Assembly (NCBI GenBank): GCA_017302655.1
Contig: JAFLDE010000009.1
Coordinates: 1-64,000 of the forward strand
Length of the DNA stretch: 64,000 nucleotides
From: Burkholderiales bacterium
Lineage (GTDB): Bacteria; Pseudomonadota; Gammaproteobacteria; Burkholderiales; Burkholderiaceae_C
Reading direction: 5' to 3'
A program made the position numbers and the translations under genes. Numbering within the stretch: position 1 is the stretch's first letter; every line of letters begins with the position of its first letter. Positions 7,585 to 16,582 of the stretch are shown piece after piece. Under the pieces are notes generated by a model, which saw only the letters and a list, made by a program, of their open reading frames with translations, ran no database searches and was not told the origin of the DNA.

Positions 7585-9180
7585 ATGCACCGCGCCCTGA
7601 TCCTTGCCCTCGCCCTGCTCTGCACCCCCGCCCTGGCCGGCCCCGAGGCCCTCATCCAAGCCGCCGCCCTGAAGCGGCAGCTCGCCACCGCCAACCCCAA
7701 CCTCCTCCTCCTCGACGCCTCCCCCACGCCGCGCTTCCGCGCCGGCCACATCCCAGGCGCCGTGAGCGCTGATTTCTGGCGCTACGGCATGAACCCCGGC
7801 GGCGCCGAACAGTGGCAGGCCCGCCTGCGGGGCTGGGGCATCCGCCAGGACCCGGCGCAGCGCATCGTCATCTACGACGCCGGGGCCGACAACCTGGCCA
7901 CGCGCGTCTACTTCGACCTGCTCACCCATGGCGTACCGGCCGGCCGCATGCAGGTGCTGGACGGCGGCCTGCACCAATGGCAGGCGCAGGGCGGCACGCT
8001 GCAGCAAGGGGAAGCAAAGCTGCCGGAGCCCGGCGATGTGACGACGCAGCCCGCCGACCCGCGTTGGCTCGCCCAACTGCCCGAGTTCGTCAGCCTGAGC
8101 GGCGAGCCCCAACGGGGGCGCCTGGTGGAGGCGCTGGACCCGGAAAACTACTTCGGCGCCCAGCAATGGTTCGACCGCGCCGGCCATGTCCCCCATGCCC
8201 TGATGCTGCCGCAGGCCGAGCTGTTCAACGCCGACAAGACCTTCCGCGCGCCCGAGGAACTCAGCCGACGCCTGCAGCACCTGGGCCTGCGGGCCGACCA
8301 ACCCGCCATCAGCTACTGCGGCGGCGGCGTGGCCGGTTCGGTGCCCTTCTTCGCCATGCAGGCCTTGCTGGACTGGCCGCAGGCCAAGCTCTACGTAGGC
8401 TCGCAGCGCGAATACCTGCTGGACGAGAGGCGTCTGCCGCTGTGGCAGTACGCGCAGCGTTCGCCGCTGCGCGACCGCGCCTGGCTGGCCGGCTGGAACA
8501 ACCGGTTGATGCGCCAGTTTGGCGCCACCCACCTCACGGTGCTGGACCTGCGGGAGGCCGAGGCCTTCCAGAAGGAACGCCTGCCCGGCGCCATCCACCT
8601 GCCGGCGTCGCTGTGGCAACAGCACCGCAACGAGCCGGCGCGGCTGGCTGAGTTGCTGGCCCAGGCCGGCGCGCGGCCTGATCGCGAACTGGTGCTGGTG
8701 GGCGCGCACAGCGGCCTGAGCCCCGATAAGGCCCTGGCCCTGGTGCTGCTGCACGACCTGGGGCACGCCAAGGCCAGCGCGCTCGACGAGTCGGTGGACG
8801 ACTGGGCGCTGGCCGGCGGCGATATGGAAAAAGGAGCACCGAACGCCCGCACGGCTCCCACGCCTGCCCCGCGCTGGCAGGCGCCGGCCCGGAGCCTGCG
8901 CACCGCGCCGCTTGCCCATTCGAGCGACGGAGCGCACCGCCAATGGCTGGGGCCCGAACCCACGCCGCAACGTCCGGGCGCGGCATTGCGCGCGTCCAGC
9001 CTCTTGCAGGCCAACGGCCAGCCGCAGCCCGCCTGGCAGTTGTGGGAGACGCTGAGAAAGGCCGGCGTGGATCGCTATGCCGAGTTGCTCGTCGACCTGC
9101 CCGACAGCGGCGAGGCGGCGCAAGTGCTGTGGCTGCTGCAGCTGGCGGGCATGCCCAAGGTGCAGGTGGTTCAGCGCTAA
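7585..9180 (+). CDS. Exported multi-domain rhodanese-like sulfurtransferase
   Basis: 531 residues with a good start (GAGGAG 8 nt upstream) and a signal peptide MHRALILALALLCTPALA. Three rhodanese-type domains can be read: about 20-140 (AGHIPGAVSADFWR; loop IYDAGADN without cysteine), about 150-295 (loop YCGGGVAGS with the catalytic Cys245) and about 300-415 (VLDLREAEAFQKERLPGAIHLP; loop VGAHSGLS without cysteine). A proline-rich linker and a final domain of about 70 residues follow. So only the middle domain looks catalytic, and the protein should act in the periplasm. Classic thiosulfate sulfurtransferases have two domains and about 280 residues. Confidence 0.8.
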   Translation: MHRALILALALLCTPALAGPEALIQAAALKRQLATANPNLLLLDASPTPRFRAGHIPGAVSADFWRYGMNPGGAEQWQARLRGWGIRQDPAQRIVIYDAGADNLATRVYFDLLTHGVPAGRMQVLDGGLHQWQAQGGTLQQGEAKLPEPGDVTTQPADPRWLAQLPEFVSLSGEPQRGRLVEALDPENYFGAQQWFDRAGHVPHALMLPQAELFNADKTFRAPEELSRRLQHLGLRADQPAISYCGGGVAGSVPFFAMQALLDWPQAKLYVGSQREYLLDERRLPLWQYAQRSPLRDRAWLAGWNNRLMRQFGATHLTVLDLREAEAFQKERLPGAIHLPASLWQQHRNEPARLAELLAQAGARPDRELVLVGAHSGLSPDKALALVLLHDLGHAKASALDESVDDWALAGGDMEKGAPNARTAPTPAPRWQAPARSLRTAPLAHSSDGAHRQWLGPEPTPQRPGAALRASSLLQANGQPQPAWQLWETLRKAGVDRYAELLVDLPDSGEAAQVLWLLQLAGMPKVQVVQR

Positions 9181-9294
9181 GCGGCGCCAAACCGCCCGCC
9201 CGTGCAAGGACTTTGCGCGAAGGCTCTTGCAGAAGCGTCGACCCGCCCCCATGCTGGGCGCTGTCTGCCACCTCTGGAGCCTTTGCCCCCCACC

Positions 9295-10170
9295 ATGAAA
9301 CGCATCGTCCTCTTCCTGCTCACCAACCTGGCCGTGATGCTCTTGCTCGGCATCGCCGTCAACGTGCTGGGCCTGAACCAGTTCCTTTCTGCGAATGGCC
9401 TGAGCCTCACCGGGCTCCTCGGCTTCGCGGCCGTGATGGGTTTTGGCGGCGCCTTCATCTCGCTCCTGATGAGCAAGCCGATGGCGAAGTGGACGACCAA
9501 GCTGGAGATCATCAACGGCTCCAACCACCCCACGCACGCTTGGATCGTCAGCACCGTGGAGCGCTTTTCGCAGGCTGCAGGCATCCAGACGCCCGAGGTC
9601 GGCATTTACGAAGGCCCGCCCAACGCCTTCGCCACCGGTGCGTTCAAGAACTCGGCGCTCGTGGCCGTGTCCACCGGCCTGCTGCAGAGCATGACCAAGG
9701 AGGAGGTCGAGGCCGTCATCGGCCACGAGGTCGCGCACGTGGCCAATGGCGATATGGTGACCATGACCCTGATCCAGGGCGTGATGAACACCTTCGTGGT
9801 GTTCCTCAGCCGCGTCATCGGCTACTTCGTGGACAAGGTCGTGCTGCGCAACACCAACGACGGGCCGGGCATCGGCTACTACGTCACGACGGTGGTCATG
9901 GACCTGCTGCTTGGCGTGCTCGCCGCCATCATCGTGGCCTGGTTCTCGCGCCAGCGCGAGTTCCGCGCCGATGCCGGTGCCGCCCAGCTGATGGGCCGCA
10001 AGCAGCCCATGATGAATGCGCTGGCCCGCCTGGGTGGTCTCGATCCCGGCGAGATGCCCAAGAGCCTGGCCGCCATGGGCATCAGCAGCCGCCCCTCGGG
10101 CTTGATGGCGCTTTTCAGCAGCCACCCGCCGATTGAAGAGCGCATCGCCCGCCTGAAGGAAAGCGCCTGA
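9295..10170 (+). CDS. htpX: Membrane zinc metalloprotease HtpX
   Basis: 291 residues. The start at 9295 gives the standard N-terminus [26 protein letters not shown]. Two N-terminal membrane helices (about 4-25 and 33-55) are followed by the zinc site [13 protein letters not shown] (HExxH) with the downstream zinc-ligand region FRADAGAA, and two more helices around residues 155-215. M48-family quality-control protease that degrades misfolded membrane proteins, working with FtsH in E. coli. Its stop codon overlaps the start of the DUF533 gene (TGATG). Confidence 0.95.
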   Translation: MKRIVLFLLTNLAVMLLLGIAVNVLGLNQFLSANGLSLTGLLGFAAVMGFGGAFISLLMSKPMAKWTTKLEIINGSNHPTHAWIVSTVERFSQAAGIQTPEVGIYEGPPNAFATGAFKNSALVAVSTGLLQSMTKEEVEAVIGHEVAHVANGDMVTMTLIQGVMNTFVVFLSRVIGYFVDKVVLRNTNDGPGIGYYVTTVVMDLLLGVLAAIIVAWFSRQREFRADAGAAQLMGRKQPMMNALARLGGLDPGEMPKSLAAMGISSRPSGLMALFSSHPPIEERIARLKESA

Positions 10171-10826
10171 TGGACATCGCCAAACTGCTGGGCGGCCTGC
10201 TGGAATCCGCCGGTCAGGCCAGCAAGCAACACGACATCCGCTGGGGCCAGGTGGGCGCTGGCGCGGCAGCGGGCGGGGCCCTGGGCCTGCTGCTCGGCAG
10301 CCGCAAGGGAAAAGGCTTCAGCAGCAAGGCGCTGAAGTACGGCAGCGTGGCCGCCATCGGCTACGCCGCCTACAAGCTCTACGAGAAGCACCAGGCGAGC
10401 AAGGCGGTGGCCCCCACCGCTTCCGCCCCCGCGTGGCCGGCGCCCGGCCAGCCGGCCTTGCCGGCGCCACAGCAGGAGTGGCACAGCCAACTCATGCTGC
10501 GCGCCATGATGGCCGCCGCCAAGGCCGACGGGCATGTGGACGAGCGCGAGCGCGGCCTCATCGAGGCTGAACTGCAGCGCCAGGAGGCGGACGCGCAAGA
10601 GCGCGCTTGGCTGGAAGCCGAGCTGCGCAAGCCGCTCGACCCCGCCGAGGTGGCACGCGGCGTCGCCGGCCAGCCGGCGGCTGCCGAGGTCTACCTGGCC
10701 AGTCTGCTGGTGGCGGACGAGACGAACTTCATGGAACGCGCTTACCTCGATGAATTGGCGCGCCAGCTTCAGTTGCCCGAAGGTCTGAAGCGCGACCTGG
10801 AAGCCCAGGCCGCATCGGCTGGCTGA
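10170..10826 (+). CDS. DUF533 (YebE-like) inner-membrane protein
   Basis: 218 residues. The N-terminal half has the glycine/alanine-rich stretch VGAGAAAGGALGLLLGS and YGSVAAIGYAAYKLYEKHQ (probable membrane-associated helices); a proline/alanine linker follows; the C-terminal half (about 105-215) is a TerB-like helical domain with AAAKADGHVDERERGLIEAEL. The set is typical of YebE/DUF533. Translationally coupled to htpX by a TGATG junction. In E. coli yebE belongs to the envelope-stress response, so a joint role with HtpX is plausible, but that link is inference. Confidence 0.85.
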   Translation: MDIAKLLGGLLESAGQASKQHDIRWGQVGAGAAAGGALGLLLGSRKGKGFSSKALKYGSVAAIGYAAYKLYEKHQASKAVAPTASAPAWPAPGQPALPAPQQEWHSQLMLRAMMAAAKADGHVDERERGLIEAELQRQEADAQERAWLEAELRKPLDPAEVARGVAGQPAAAEVYLASLLVADETNFMERAYLDELARQLQLPEGLKRDLEAQAASAG

Positions 10827-10829
10827 GTG

Positions 10830-10853
10830 GCAGGCCGCCGATGCGGCCTGCCC
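10830..10853. terminator. Hairpin between convergent DUF533 and ahpF genes
   Basis: Perfect 10-bp stem GGCAGGCCGC/GCGGCCTGCC with a CGAT loop, filling the 31-bp gap between two convergent stop codons. No clear T-run on either side; it may act as a bidirectional terminator. Confidence 0.5.
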
Positions 10854-10857
10854 ATGC

Positions 10858-12468
10858 TCAAGCCGCCGCGGCCGGCTGAGGCTGAACTGCCGGCGCGGTT
10901 TCTCGCATCAGGGCATCGAAGGCGCCCAGCGCCGCTTTGGCACCGTCGCCGGCGGCGATCACGATCTGTTTGAACGGCACGGTGGTGCAGTCGCCGGCGG
11001 CGAACACGCCAGGGACGTTGGTCGCACCCTTCGCATCCACCTCTATCTCGCCATAGCGGCTCAGCTGCACCACACCCTTCAGCCACTCGGTGTTGGGCAC
11101 CAGGCCGATCTGCACGAACACGCCCTCGAGCGGGATCGTCTCGCTCGCGCCGGTCTCGCGATTCAGCCAGCGCAGGCCGTTGACCTTGCCGGCCACGTTA
11201 CCTGTGACTTCCTGCGTCTGCGCGTGCGTCAGCACCTGCACGTTGGGCAGGCTGCGCAGCTTGCGCACCAGCACCTCGTCGGCCTTGAGCTGGCCGGCGA
11301 ACTCGAGCAGCGTCACTTCCTTGACGATGCCGGCAAGGTCGATGGCCGCCTCCACCCCCGAGTTGCCGCCGCCGACGACCGCCACGCGCTGACCCTTGAA
11401 GAGCGGGCCGTCGCAATGGGGGCAGTAGGCCACGCCCTGGTTGCGCATCTCGCGCTCGCCGGGCACGCCCAGTTCGCGCCAGCGCGCGCCGGTGGCCAGG
11501 ATGACCGAGCGGGCACGCAGCACGGCGCCGCTCTCCAGCGTCAGTTCGTGCGGCGTGCCGGGCAGCAGCTTCGCCACCCGCTGGCCGTTGAGGATCTCGA
11601 CCGGGTAGTCGCGGACGTGGTTCTCCAGTGCGCGCGCGAAATGAGGGCCTTCGGTGTGCTGCACGCTCACGAAGTTGTCGATGCCCAGAGTGTCCAAGGT
11701 CTGGCCGCCGAAGCGGTCGGCCACCAAGCCGACGCGGATGCCCTTGCGCGCGGCGTACACAGCAGCGGCAGCGCCCGCCGGGCCGGCGCCGACGATGAGC
11801 ACGTCAAACACCGGCAAGGCGCTCAGCTTGGCGGCTTCAGCGGCTGCACGGGCCGCCGCAGCTTCGGTGGCGAACTGCGACTCGATCTTCGTCAGCAAGT
11901 CGTCCAGATCCATGCGGCCGCTGGCGAAGCGCTGGCCGTTGACGAAAACCGCCGGGACGGCCATCACGTCGCGCTGCTGCACTTCGTCCTGGAACAGCGC
12001 TCCGTCCACGGCGGTGGACTGGATGCCAGGGTTGAGCAGGCTCATCACGTTGAGCGCCTGCACGACATCCGGGCAGTTGTGGCAGGACAGGCCGATGTAG
12101 GTCTCGAACGAGAGACCGGCCGGCAGGGCGCGGATGCGCTCGGCCTGCGCCTCGGTGATCTTGGGCGCCACGCCGCCCACCTGCAGCAGGCTCAGCACCA
12201 GGGTGGTGAACTCATGGCCCATGGGCAGGCCGGCAAAGCGCTGACGTGCCGGCTGGCCAGGCTCGACCACCGCGTAGGAGGGGCTGCGCTCGCCGTCGTC
12301 CTGGATGCGCAGGCTGACGCGGCCATGGCCGGCGGCCACCACGTCTTCCAGCAGGGATCGCAGCTGGTGCGAGGCCTCGCGGTCGTCCAGCGTGGCCACG
12401 AGCTCAATGTCGCGGGTGAGGCGTTGCAGGTACTGGCTGAGCTGGGTCTTCAGGGCGGCGTCGAGCAT
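10858..12468 (-). CDS. ahpF: Alkyl hydroperoxide reductase subunit F (AhpC reductase)
   Basis: 536 residues from the ATG at 12468, chosen because AAGGA lies 8 nt upstream; an ATG three codons earlier overlaps that site. The N-terminal tandem thioredoxin-fold domain has the redox pair SCHNCPD. The C-terminal thioredoxin-reductase part has the FAD motif [18 protein letters not shown], the redox pair YCPHCDG, the NAD(P)H motif [16 protein letters not shown] and the closing FAD motif [16 protein letters not shown]. It passes electrons from NADH to AhpC. It lies downstream of ahpC with a terminator-like hairpin in between. Length and order fit AhpF of E. coli (521 residues) with a slightly longer tail. 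Confidence 0.97.
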   Translation of the reverse strand: MLDAALKTQLSQYLQRLTRDIELVATLDDREASHQLRSLLEDVVAAGHGRVSLRIQDDGERSPSYAVVEPGQPARQRFAGLPMGHEFTTLVLSLLQVGGVAPKITEAQAERIRALPAGLSFETYIGLSCHNCPDVVQALNVMSLLNPGIQSTAVDGALFQDEVQQRDVMAVPAVFVNGQRFASGRMDLDDLLTKIESQFATEAAAARAAAEAAKLSALPVFDVLIVGAGPAGAAAAVYAARKGIRVGLVADRFGGQTLDTLGIDNFVSVQHTEGPHFARALENHVRDYPVEILNGQRVAKLLPGTPHELTLESGAVLRARSVILATGARWRELGVPGEREMRNQGVAYCPHCDGPLFKGQRVAVVGGGNSGVEAAIDLAGIVKEVTLLEFAGQLKADEVLVRKLRSLPNVQVLTHAQTQEVTGNVAGKVNGLRWLNRETGASETIPLEGVFVQIGLVPNTEWLKGVVQLSRYGEIEVDAKGATNVPGVFAAGDCTTVPFKQIVIAAGDGAKAALGAFDALMRETAPAVQPQPAAAA

Positions 12469-12487
12469 GGCGGGCATCCTTGGGGCG

Positions 12488-12525
12488 AAAAAAAGGCAAC
12501 CCGCCCCAACTGGGGCGCGGTTGCC
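12488..12525 (-). terminator. Terminator/attenuator between ahpC and ahpF
   Basis: On the minus strand an imperfect stem (GGCAACC…GGTTGCC enclosing CGCCCC/GGGGCG) is followed directly by seven T (A at 12488-12494 on the plus strand). It sits between the ahpC stop and the ahpF start, so most transcripts would end after ahpC and only read-through gives AhpF, matching the usual excess of AhpC over AhpF. Confidence 0.75.
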
Positions 12526-12542
12526 GTGGCTGTACGTCGGCT

Positions 12543-13106
12543 TTAGATCTTGCCGACCAGGTCCAGCGAGGGGGTGATGGTCTTGGCGCCGTCGTTCCAC
12601 TTGGCGGGGCAGACCTGGCCCGGGTTGTTGGCCACGTACTGCGCGGCCTTGACCTTGCGCAGGGTCTCCTTCATGTCGCGGGCGATGGCGTTGTCATGCA
12701 CTTCGGCGGTCTTGATCACGCCCTCGGGGTTGATGACGAAGGTGCCGCGCAGTGCCAGGCCTTCTTCTTCGATGTGCACGCCAAAGGCACGGGTCAGTTG
12801 GTGCGTCGGGTCGCCCACCAGCGGGAACTTGGCCTTGCCGACGGCCGGGCTGGTCTCGTGCCAGACCTTGTGCGCGAAATGCGTGTCGGTGGTCACGATG
12901 TAGATCTCGGCGCCCAGCTTCTCGAACTCGGCGTAGTGCTCGGCCGCGTCCTCGACTTCGGTCGGGCAGTTGAAGGTGAAGGCCGCCGGCATGAAGACCA
13001 GCACCGACCACTCGCCCTTCAGGGACTCGTTGGTGACGGTGACGAAGCGGCCGTTGTGGAAGGCTTCGGCCTTGAAGGCGGGGACGGTGGTGTTGATCAG
13101 CGACAT
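12543..13106 (-). CDS. ahpC: Alkyl hydroperoxide reductase subunit C (peroxiredoxin)
   Basis: 187 residues, the same length as E. coli AhpC. The N-terminus [19 protein letters not shown] fixes the start. The peroxidatic cysteine lies in [14 protein letters not shown] and the resolving cysteine in GQVCPAKW near the C-terminus, making it a typical 2-Cys peroxiredoxin. It reduces hydrogen peroxide and organic peroxides using AhpF. First gene of the ahpCF unit; the promoter must lie in 13107-13200. No OxyR site could be assigned with confidence. Confidence 0.97.
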   Translation of the reverse strand: MSLINTTVPAFKAEAFHNGRFVTVTNESLKGEWSVLVFMPAAFTFNCPTEVEDAAEHYAEFEKLGAEIYIVTTDTHFAHKVWHETSPAVGKAKFPLVGDPTHQLTRAFGVHIEEEGLALRGTFVINPEGVIKTAEVHDNAIARDMKETLRKVKAAQYVANNPGQVCPAKWNDGAKTITPSLDLVGKI

Positions 13107-13202
13107 GGAAGTTCCAGGCGTTGGGTTGAGGAATGGGATGAACTGTATCGGCGCCCGGATGACATTAGTTTCAGTTAATCGAATGACCGACATTGACGCA
13201 GG

Positions 13203-14459
13203 CTATTGCTGCTCCAAGGCCAACAGTTCTTCCACGGTTTGGCGGCGGCGGATCAGACGCTCTTCGTCGCCATCCAGCAGCAGTTCGGCGATCAGCGGAC
13301 GGCTGTTGTAGTTGCTGCTCATGCTGGCGCCGTAGGCGCCGGTGTTCTCGATGAGCAGCAGGTCGCCGACCTGGGCCGCCGGCAAGGGTCGCGGTTCCAC
13401 CTCGCCGCCTGCGCCTTGCGTGAACACATCGCCGCTCTCGCACAGGGGGCCAGCCACCACGCTGGGCAGCAGGGGGCCTTGGCCGCCGAGCAGGCGCATG
13501 CCGTGGTGGGCGCCGTACATGGCCGGGCGCATCAGCTCGTTGAAGCCTGCGTCCACCAGGACGAAGGGCACGTTGCCCTGTCGCTTGACCGCGCGCACCT
13601 CTGTGAGCAGGCAGCCGGCCTCGGCCATCAGGTAGCGGCCTGGCTCGATCTCCAGATGCAGCGTGTGGCCCAGCAGCGCCTGCGCCTCTCGCCGTGCGGC
13701 ATCCCACAGGCCGAAGTAATGCGCCGTGTCGACACCGGCCTCCCCCGCGCGATAGGGCACCGACAGCCCACCGCCCGCCGACAGCGCCAGCAGGTCCATG
13801 CCCGCAGCCTTCACCTGGCGCACCAGCTCCACCATGGCGCCGCAAACCTGCTGCAAGTGCCCATAGTCCACCCCCGAGCCGATGTGCATGTGCAGACCGA
13901 CCAGGCGCAGGCCGCCTTCCCGGATGACAGCCAGCGCTTCGCCCAGTTGCTCGTGCCAGATGCCGTGCTTGCTGTGCTCACCGCCGGTGTTGGTCTTGCG
14001 GCTGTGGCCGTGGCCGAAGCCCGGATTCAGGCGCAGCCACACGGCGTGTCCGGGGCTGCGCTGACTGAGTTGGCGCAGCATGTCGATGGAGCCGCAGTTC
14101 ACCACCAGACCAGCCTCGGCCACAAACTCCAGGCTTTCACGGTCGAGCAGGTCGGCGGTGTAGACGATCTCGCTCTGGGCCGCCTCATGCAGCGGCGCTT
14201 GCGCGCTGTCGCCGAGAAAACCGGCGCTCAGCGCCCGCAGGGCTTCCCCACGGCTCACTGCGTCAACCTTCGCCCCGAGGCCGCGCAGCAGGCGCAGCAG
14301 GTGCAAGTTCGGGTTGGCTTTCTGCGCATAGCGCACCGCATCAAACCCCTGCAGGCTCTGGAAGCGCTGGCGCACGGTTTGGGCGTCCATCAGCCAAAGC
14401 GGGGTGCCGTAGGCCTGAGCCAGGCGGCGCAGGCGTGATTCGTCTTGGAAGGCGTTCAT
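13203..14459 (-). CDS. lysA: Diaminopimelate decarboxylase
   Basis: 418 residues from the ATG at 14459. The PLP lysine is in YAQKANPN, the barrel glycine region in SAGGGLSVPYR, the phosphate-binding stretch in EIEPGRYLMAEAG, and the dimer-interface substrate cysteine in GPLCESGDVF. It converts meso-diaminopimelate to lysine, the last step of lysine synthesis. Divergently placed against a LysR regulator very like the E. coli lysine regulator, reproducing the classical lysA-lysR arrangement. Confidence 0.93.
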   Translation of the reverse strand: MNAFQDESRLRRLAQAYGTPLWLMDAQTVRQRFQSLQGFDAVRYAQKANPNLHLLRLLRGLGAKVDAVSRGEALRALSAGFLGDSAQAPLHEAAQSEIVYTADLLDRESLEFVAEAGLVVNCGSIDMLRQLSQRSPGHAVWLRLNPGFGHGHSRKTNTGGEHSKHGIWHEQLGEALAVIREGGLRLVGLHMHIGSGVDYGHLQQVCGAMVELVRQVKAAGMDLLALSAGGGLSVPYRAGEAGVDTAHYFGLWDAARREAQALLGHTLHLEIEPGRYLMAEAGCLLTEVRAVKRQGNVPFVLVDAGFNELMRPAMYGAHHGMRLLGGQGPLLPSVVAGPLCESGDVFTQGAGGEVEPRPLPAAQVGDLLLIENTGAYGASMSSNYNSRPLIAELLLDGDEERLIRRRQTVEELLALEQQ

Positions 14460-14528
14460 GCCGGCAGCATGCCGAGCCACACCCATATCGGCAATTACCA
14501 TTCCTTTCCTAACCAATTCATCATTGAT
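14460..14528. promoter_or_regulatory. Shared lysA/lysR control region
   Basis: A 69-bp divergent gap, more AT-rich than its surroundings, carrying CATATC (14484-14489) and GATATG (14526-14531) as inverted arms. By analogy with E. coli it should hold the LysR site controlling both genes. The exact operator cannot be fixed by reading alone. Confidence 0.55.
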
Positions 14529-15440
14529 ATGCCAATCTCGCACCGGCATGTGGAGATCTTTCGCGCTGTCATGCAAGGTGGCAGCCTGGGCGCTGCGGCC
14601 CAGGCCCTGCACACCAGCCAGCCCACGCTGAGCCGAGAGCTGGCGCTGCTGGAGCAGCGCCTGGGCTACCGCCTGTTCGACCGCGCGCCGGGCAGCCGCA
14701 TGCGGCCCAGCCAAGCCGCCTTGCAGCTCTACGAGGCCGTCCTGGGCCACTATCGCGGCCTGACAGAAGTGCAGGCGGTGGCCCGGGCCTTGCAACGCAG
14801 CGATGCCGAGCGCCTGCGCTTGGCCACCTTGCCGGCGCTAGCCCATGCCCTGCTGCCGGCCGCGCTGCGTCGCATGCCCAAGCGGCCTGCGCTGACGATC
14901 ACCCCACTGGAAGGACCTGCCCTGCTGCGAGAAGTGGCCGAACAGCGGCACGATCTCGCCGTCTCCGAGTTGGGGGCTCCCACCAACGGTTGTCGGGTCG
15001 AGCCTTTGCCCCTGCTTTCGGAAGTGGCCGTGCTGCCCGCCGGCCACGCGCTGCTCGCCAAGGCGCGACTGACGCCGCATGACTTCGCAGATCAGGAGTT
15101 CATCAGCCTGGCCGACGACGATCCTTATCGCGCGGCCATCGATGCCAAGTTCGAGGAAGTCAGCGTCCAGCGTCGCCTGCAGCTGCAAAGCGGCAGCAGC
15201 GTGGCCGTGTGCGCGCTCGTCGCGCAGGGTTTGGGACTGGCCATCGTGAACCCGCTCACCGCACTGGCATGCGCCAGCGGATCGCTGCATTGGCGGCCGC
15301 TGACATGGCGCATCCCCTATTCGCTGGCCCTGTTGCACCCGACTCAACGCCCCCCAGCTCGCGGCGTGGCCGGGTTGGCCGGCGCATTGCGTGCGCAAGT
15401 GGAAGAGCTGGCTACGGCATTGGGCAGCGCATCCCCCTAG
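14529..15440 (+). CDS. lysR: LysR-family activator of lysA
   Basis: 303 residues from the ATG at 14529. The N-terminal winged helix reads RHVEIFRAVMQGGSLGAAAQALHTSQPTLSRELALLEQRLG, very close to E. coli LysR. The effector domain keeps the family stretches QRHDLAVSE, VLPAGHALL, FISLADDDPYR and SVAVCALVAQGLGLAIVNPLTAL. Those shared segments and the divergent lysA make the specific LysR assignment better than a generic LysR-type call. Known role: activates lysA, with diaminopimelate as inducer and lysine acting against it. No clear ribosome site precedes the ATG. Confidence 0.9.
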   Translation: MPISHRHVEIFRAVMQGGSLGAAAQALHTSQPTLSRELALLEQRLGYRLFDRAPGSRMRPSQAALQLYEAVLGHYRGLTEVQAVARALQRSDAERLRLATLPALAHALLPAALRRMPKRPALTITPLEGPALLREVAEQRHDLAVSELGAPTNGCRVEPLPLLSEVAVLPAGHALLAKARLTPHDFADQEFISLADDDPYRAAIDAKFEEVSVQRRLQLQSGSSVAVCALVAQGLGLAIVNPLTALACASGSLHWRPLTWRIPYSLALLHPTQRPPARGVAGLAGALRAQVEELATALGSASP

Positions 15441-15535
15441 GCTGAGGGGTCGAGTGAGCGGTACGCAGGGGCCGATCCCATCCGATCGGTCCTTGGTTAC
15501 AGCCTAGGATTGCCACTCGCAAATAAATCTCCTTC

Positions 15536-16561
15536 ATGGAAGTCAGCGTCGAACTGCTCAGCCGCGTGGTGGCTGCCTACGAACAGCTGGGCCTGCAGCC
15601 CCCAGCCCTGCTGCGCAGCTTGCCCGTCCAGGGCTGGCTGCCGCTGCCTGACCCGCTGGCCTTTCTGAGAGACGCCAGTGGTGAGCCTCTGGCTGCGCCC
15701 GTTCGAGAACAGCTGGGTGCCCAGGTAGTGGACGACTGGTATCACGCGGCGGGTGGCTATTCGCAGTGCCAGACCGCGCTCGATGTGCTACGCCTGCATG
15801 TGCAGATGGGCAGCTACGGCCTGGTGGCGCGTGGCCCCAGTTGCGGCAGCTTCAAGCTCCTGGCCCTGGACGAAGCGGCCGGCATGGCACAGGTGCACAG
15901 CAGCACGCCGTTCTGCCGTCACTGGGAGGCTGGGTTGATCCAGGGCGCACTCGACGCCACGGGTGACCTGCTGTACAGCGATGTCCGCTGGATGGCGGAC
16001 CTGCAGCGCTTCGAACTGCGCTTCGTCAGCGACGGCAACCGCGCGAATGTCGCCTGGGCCTTGGGCGAGCCCGAGGATGCCCGCGTCTGGCGCCTGCGCG
16101 ACCGCGTGCGTCGCCTGGAGAAGCGAAACGCCTACTTGGAAGCCCGCCCGGCCGGCACGGTCAGCACGGCTCGCCGCAGCAGCCCGGATTGGCTCGATCC
16201 GCTGACCGGCGCAGCGACCGAGGCCCACCTCGTTGCCCATCTTCGCCAGATGGCCCAGCTGCCCTTGCCGCCGCAGCTTTGCGTGCTCAGCTACGGCGTG
16301 CGGGGTGGCACGGATGCCCAAGCGCTGCGCGAGCTGGGCGCAGCCGGTCAGCGACTGACACGTGGCGCTGACCTGCTTGCCCGGCTCGGCGAAGACCGCC
16401 TCGCCCTGGTGCTGCATGAAGTCGACCGCGAGGCCGGCGGGCGCATCGCGGACCGCCTGCGCCAAGGCCTGGACGCAGCGCTGCAAGAGCGCTTGGCGCT
16501 GGCACTGCACACATGGCGCGGCGACTCGGTCGGCGCGCTGCTGGAGCGTCTGCGCGGCTGA
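15536..16561 (+). CDS. Protein with a degenerate GGDEF domain
   Basis: 341 residues without signal peptide or membrane helix. The N-terminal part (about 1-190) holds a domain with DDWYHAAGGYSQCQTALDVLRLHVQMG that I do not recognise. A short charged coil (RDRVRRLEKRNAYLEAR) links to the C-terminal domain, which opens like a GGDEF domain (WLDPLTGAATEAHLVAHLRQM) and later has LLARLGEDRLALVLHEVD where active enzymes read aRlGGDEFall. The signature is therefore GEDRL and the domain should not make c-di-GMP; an effector or scaffold role is the likely alternative. It appears to be a single-gene unit, convergent with the dehydrogenase gene 21 bp away. Confidence 0.6.
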   Translation: MEVSVELLSRVVAAYEQLGLQPPALLRSLPVQGWLPLPDPLAFLRDASGEPLAAPVREQLGAQVVDDWYHAAGGYSQCQTALDVLRLHVQMGSYGLVARGPSCGSFKLLALDEAAGMAQVHSSTPFCRHWEAGLIQGALDATGDLLYSDVRWMADLQRFELRFVSDGNRANVAWALGEPEDARVWRLRDRVRRLEKRNAYLEARPAGTVSTARRSSPDWLDPLTGAATEAHLVAHLRQMAQLPLPPQLCVLSYGVRGGTDAQALRELGAAGQRLTRGADLLARLGEDRLALVLHEVDREAGGRIADRLRQGLDAALQERLALALHTWRGDSVGALLERLRG

Positions 16562-16582
16562 GGCCTGGAAAGCTTCAGCGCT

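Noticed and set aside
7519..10125. An 868-codon minus-strand frame opposite the rhodanese and htpX genes
   Set aside because: Translation shows low-complexity R/A/G/H composition and no domain; the plus-strand genes carry clear motifs.
13107..13202. An OxyR binding site upstream of ahpC
   Set aside because: The region is AT-richer and a suitable place, but no convincing ATAG-N7-CTAT-type pattern could be read.
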